64,000 bases of DNA from Chrysophaeum taylorii (Eukaryota; Sar; Pelagophyceae; Pelagomonadales; Pelagomonadaceae). Below the pieces are notes generated by a model. It saw only the letters and a list, made by a program, of their open reading frames with translations, was not told the DNA's origin and searched no databases. The position numbers were made by a program, and so were the translations under genes. Location of the stretch: NCBI GenBank assembly GCA_029834535.1, contig JAQMWT010000138.1, positions 62,001 through 126,000 of the forward strand, written 5' to 3'. Positions 61,656 to 64,000 of this stretch are shown here, piece after piece; within the stretch, counting starts at the first letter, position 1, and every line of letters starts with the position of its first letter.

Positions 61656-62396
61656 ATGTTCGACGACGAGATTCGAACATTTGTTGTTCCTAGCATACTT
61701 ACGACCATTGGCGGCTTGGTCGTCCTCGCTGTGTGGCACATTCGACGCCCGGAGCAGTCAGCAGACGACGACGTTTTAGGCAGCTTTTTGGACGAGGCCG
61801 TCACAGCCCTGAACTGGGACGCGTGCTCCGACGACGACGACGACGACGACGACGACACGCCAGGAGCAGGAATTGCACGGTTCGTGCGCGCGCTCGCGTC
61901 GTCACGGTTCTCCGTGGTTTTGCCACATCCGCGCGGCGAGCGCATCGACCCTCGCGTGGCCGAACTGCTCTCCAATCTCGCGAAATTGTCCCGAGGAGAC
62001 TCGACGTTGAAGTCGCACGCACTCGCACTCATCCGGACGTTGAATCTCGCGACCGAGGCCTGGAAATCTTACGAGACGGTACGACGAGACCAACCCGAGG
62101 GAGACAAACTCGCCTTTACGTTTGACCTCCTGACCGCCGACAATATCCACGCGAGTTTGTTGTTAATAGGCCTTGATTGCAGGCCCGCGATGCCCGGGAC
62201 TGGTGACGCCGGCATTCTCCTCGTCCTCTGCGGCGAAATTATGGCCACCCTGCACCGAGCCACCAACGGAGGTCATTCTTACCAGCGTATATTGGCCTGC
62301 GGCGACAGCACGCACTTCATCCAGAGCGCGACGCACATTTTGCGCACCACGAGCACACCCGCGCTCGCTCTTTACCTGCGGATGCCGGCGCGATGA
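61656..62396 (+). CDS. single-TM protein with acidic stretch, unknown
   Basis: 246 residues from the ATG at 61656; the frame is open further upstream but that part overlaps the antisense Rpt2 5' end, and MFDDEIRTFVVPSILTTIGG gives a sensible start with an N-terminal TM (TFVVPSILTTIGGLVVLAVW). After the TM come ALNWDACSDDDDDDDDD (a GAC repeat) and a helical region (VAELLSNLAKLSRGDSTLKS, ALIRTLNLATEAWKSYE). The C-terminal part has HASLLLIGLDCRPAMPG and ends ALALYLRMPAR. No family is recognised; a peroxisomal or mitochondrial outer-membrane protein is possible from the topology but not shown. Confidence 0.6.
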   Translation: MFDDEIRTFVVPSILTTIGGLVVLAVWHIRRPEQSADDDVLGSFLDEAVTALNWDACSDDDDDDDDDTPGAGIARFVRALASSRFSVVLPHPRGERIDPRVAELLSNLAKLSRGDSTLKSHALALIRTLNLATEAWKSYETVRRDQPEGDKLAFTFDLLTADNIHASLLLIGLDCRPAMPGTGDAGILLVLCGEIMATLHRATNGGHSYQRILACGDSTHFIQSATHILRTTSTPALALYLRMPAR

Positions 62397-62691
62397 CTCT
62401 GCGTGAGGAAGGCGATTTGGGAGGAGAAATATGTCCCTCTTTCTGGAAGTCTGTTTGGCCCCCACAGGAAGTGTGTCCGCCTGATACCTAGCATAGTGTC
62501 TGCGGTGGGAGGTGGTGGATTGTGCTGTTGGGCGCTCCCATCATCTGTGTTGTTGGCGGCCGCGCTGAAGATGGTGTTGTTGCATGACCAGTGAGTCATT
62601 GGGGGGGCAACCAGCCGCTACCCGTTGTGAGTACCGTTTGCGTGGCAAATCGTTTCAGGAAAATGATCACGCTCTTCGCGCTGTCGGAGTG
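62397..62691. other. intergenic
   Basis: No supported gene; short frames only. Confidence 0.4.
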
Positions 62692-64000
62692 ATGCGGCGC
62701 GCCGTCGCGCTCGTAGTCCTGGGGTGCGCGATCGAACCCAGCGTTGGGTTTGATCTCGACATCCGACTCTTTTTCATCTGTGGTGCCGATCATCATTTGT
62801 CTTTGTTGCCACACTTCCTTGATCACTGGATTGGACATCTTGGCGTCGAGCCGAGCAAGGTGTATCCTGACGTGCGGCGCGGTACCCGACATCGTTTTAG
62901 TCAGCTCTGCAGGTTCATAGCGCGGCCATTAAAGTAAGACAGCATGCGCGCTCACCGTGACGTCGTCTCGGCGTCGCGCAGCGATCACAGCAAAAGCGAG
63001 TCTTGGGGGTGCGAGTGTCCCGGGATTGTCGTTTGACCAGGAGCCACGCAGGCGGCACGTCAGATCTTGGAAGGTACATCTCCGCGCGATCTGGCATTTA
63101 TGAGCCGTGTCACGCGCAGCGTACGACGTGCCCTACAACAACACGTGGAACTGGACGGGCACTTTCAACTCGATAGTGCGAAAGGAGCGCTTCAACCGTC
63201 GCTGGCAAGGATGTGCTCTGCGCGATGATCGTGACCATGCGGCAGGGTGAAGGTGCGACGAAGCATCATCGGACCGCGAGGTCACGAGATAAGGCGGGAG
63301 CTGAGGAAGCCAGTTTGGTACAGACCGCGCGCCGTGCTCGCTCACGCGCGCGTAAACGTGCGCCGCAGGGTGGCGATTGCCGACGTCGACGAGTAAGCCC
63401 TGTTTTGCGGGACGCTCGGCACTACCCTTTGTCGTGTTCAGGTTTCCTCACATTCCGGGCACGAAACAACCTCTACTAGGAAAGAAGTTAAAGGCGCTTG
63501 GGCTTCACGGATTCAACATGCTGTCGGGCGTCACGATCGACCGCGTCGCGATCGACGGCAATTTCACCCCGTGAGGCCGTTTTGAGCCTTCAAGCTCGCT
63601 CTCGTCTCATACGAACGACCGTAGACCGCAACCCGGGGTGGCATTGGAGACGCAATTCCCGTCAGCCTGCCCAACCAACGTGCTCACGCTTAAAATAATA
63701 ACGTCCGCAGGCTCAAGTGCAACATGACCGTCTCGTGCAGAAAGTGCATAGCCCAGAAGACCGTCGCGTACTTGGTCCGTCGTTCCCTCGAACGAATCTC
63801 AAACACCGGCTTATTAGGCTCTCGGTGAAAACAGCATTCTCTGGGACGCGCACAAGGGTGAGAACCGCGCTCGCGACGATTGTGCCACCTTCAACTGCCT
63901 CTCGCAGGCGGGTGGGCATCACCGGTTTTTCGTCGTGCATCACGCTCCGCAGGCACCACACTGTATCCTTCCACGGCAAGAAGGACGTCTTGGCCCGATG
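62692..64000 (+). CDS. partial multi-exon gene, possibly glycosyltransferase-like (3' end outside window)
   Basis: The first exon begins at the ATG at 62692: MRRAVALVVLGCAIEPSVGF is a likely signal peptide, then FICGADHHLSLLPHFLDHWI and HLGVEPSKVYPD, a pattern like the start of algal glycosyltransferase-type proteins (ADHxxLLPHFLDHY...GV). The frame then needs splicing: GTGCGG...CTGCAG (about 62872-62912) followed by VHSAAIK and GTAAGA is one good candidate. Further coding-like pieces are FPHIPGTKQPLLGKKLKALG near 63440-63500 and LWDAHKGENRARDDCATF near 63840. Junctions between them could not be fixed. Treat start and family as tentative and the rest as unresolved. Confidence 0.35.

Overview
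The window is nuclear DNA of a GC-rich microbial eukaryote, most likely a photosynthetic stramenopile or a related alga with a red-type secondary plastid. It carries short spliceosomal introns (about 37-81 nt), mitochondrial porin, a 26S proteasome ATPase, a spliceosomal ESS2 protein, a four-domain voltage-gated channel and Copia and Helitron transposons. One small protein (2519-3124) has an N-terminal signal peptide followed by a predicted A|F cleavage, as in plastid-targeted proteins of red-lineage complex algae. The species cannot be fixed from the sequence. At least three introns must be GC-AG to keep conserved proteins in frame.

Left third (1-20.3 kb): the 3' part of a CLC chloride channel/transporter, a TPR-like secreted protein, the plastid-type protein, a TBC Rab-GAP, ESS2, a decayed Helitron helicase copy, a SEL1/U-box ubiquitin ligase, a roughly 4.7-kb inverted-repeat DNA transposon with a large two-exon transposase-like gene, mitochondrial VDAC, an unknown four-exon gene, and a zinc alcohol dehydrogenase family gene.

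Middle (20.3-45.4 kb): two abutting dead Copia fragments, an eight-exon biosynthetic threonine dehydratase, an ankyrin/zinc protein with a His/Pro-rich repeat tail, a second Helitron copy with several copies of a dispersed repeat, a tetraspanin-like gene divergent from a coiled-coil gene, an ankyrin pseudogene, and a complete 8.5-kb LTR retrotransposon with matching 5-bp target duplications. Its RT-RNase H frame is open, but gag is broken by stops and no integrase can be found.

Right third (45.4-64 kb): a sulfotransferase; a 2450-residue channel with the order PH, channel repeats I-II, EF hands, repeats III-IV, EF-like segment, LRRs; an unknown spliced gene; a repeat-poor gap; threonine synthase divergent from a four-TM protein; proteasome Rpt2 divergent from a single-TM protein; and a partial, possibly glycosyltransferase-like gene running off the end.

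There are no operons. Genes are packed closely, often as divergent pairs 50-120 bp apart. Threonine synthase and threonine dehydratase are consecutive-branch enzymes of threonine/isoleucine synthesis but lie 32 kb apart and are not obviously co-organised. The novelty lies mainly in the PH-channel-EF-LRR protein, the inverted-repeat element, the integrase-less Copia element with a repeated STxTSLNY-like peptide, and the GC-AG introns.
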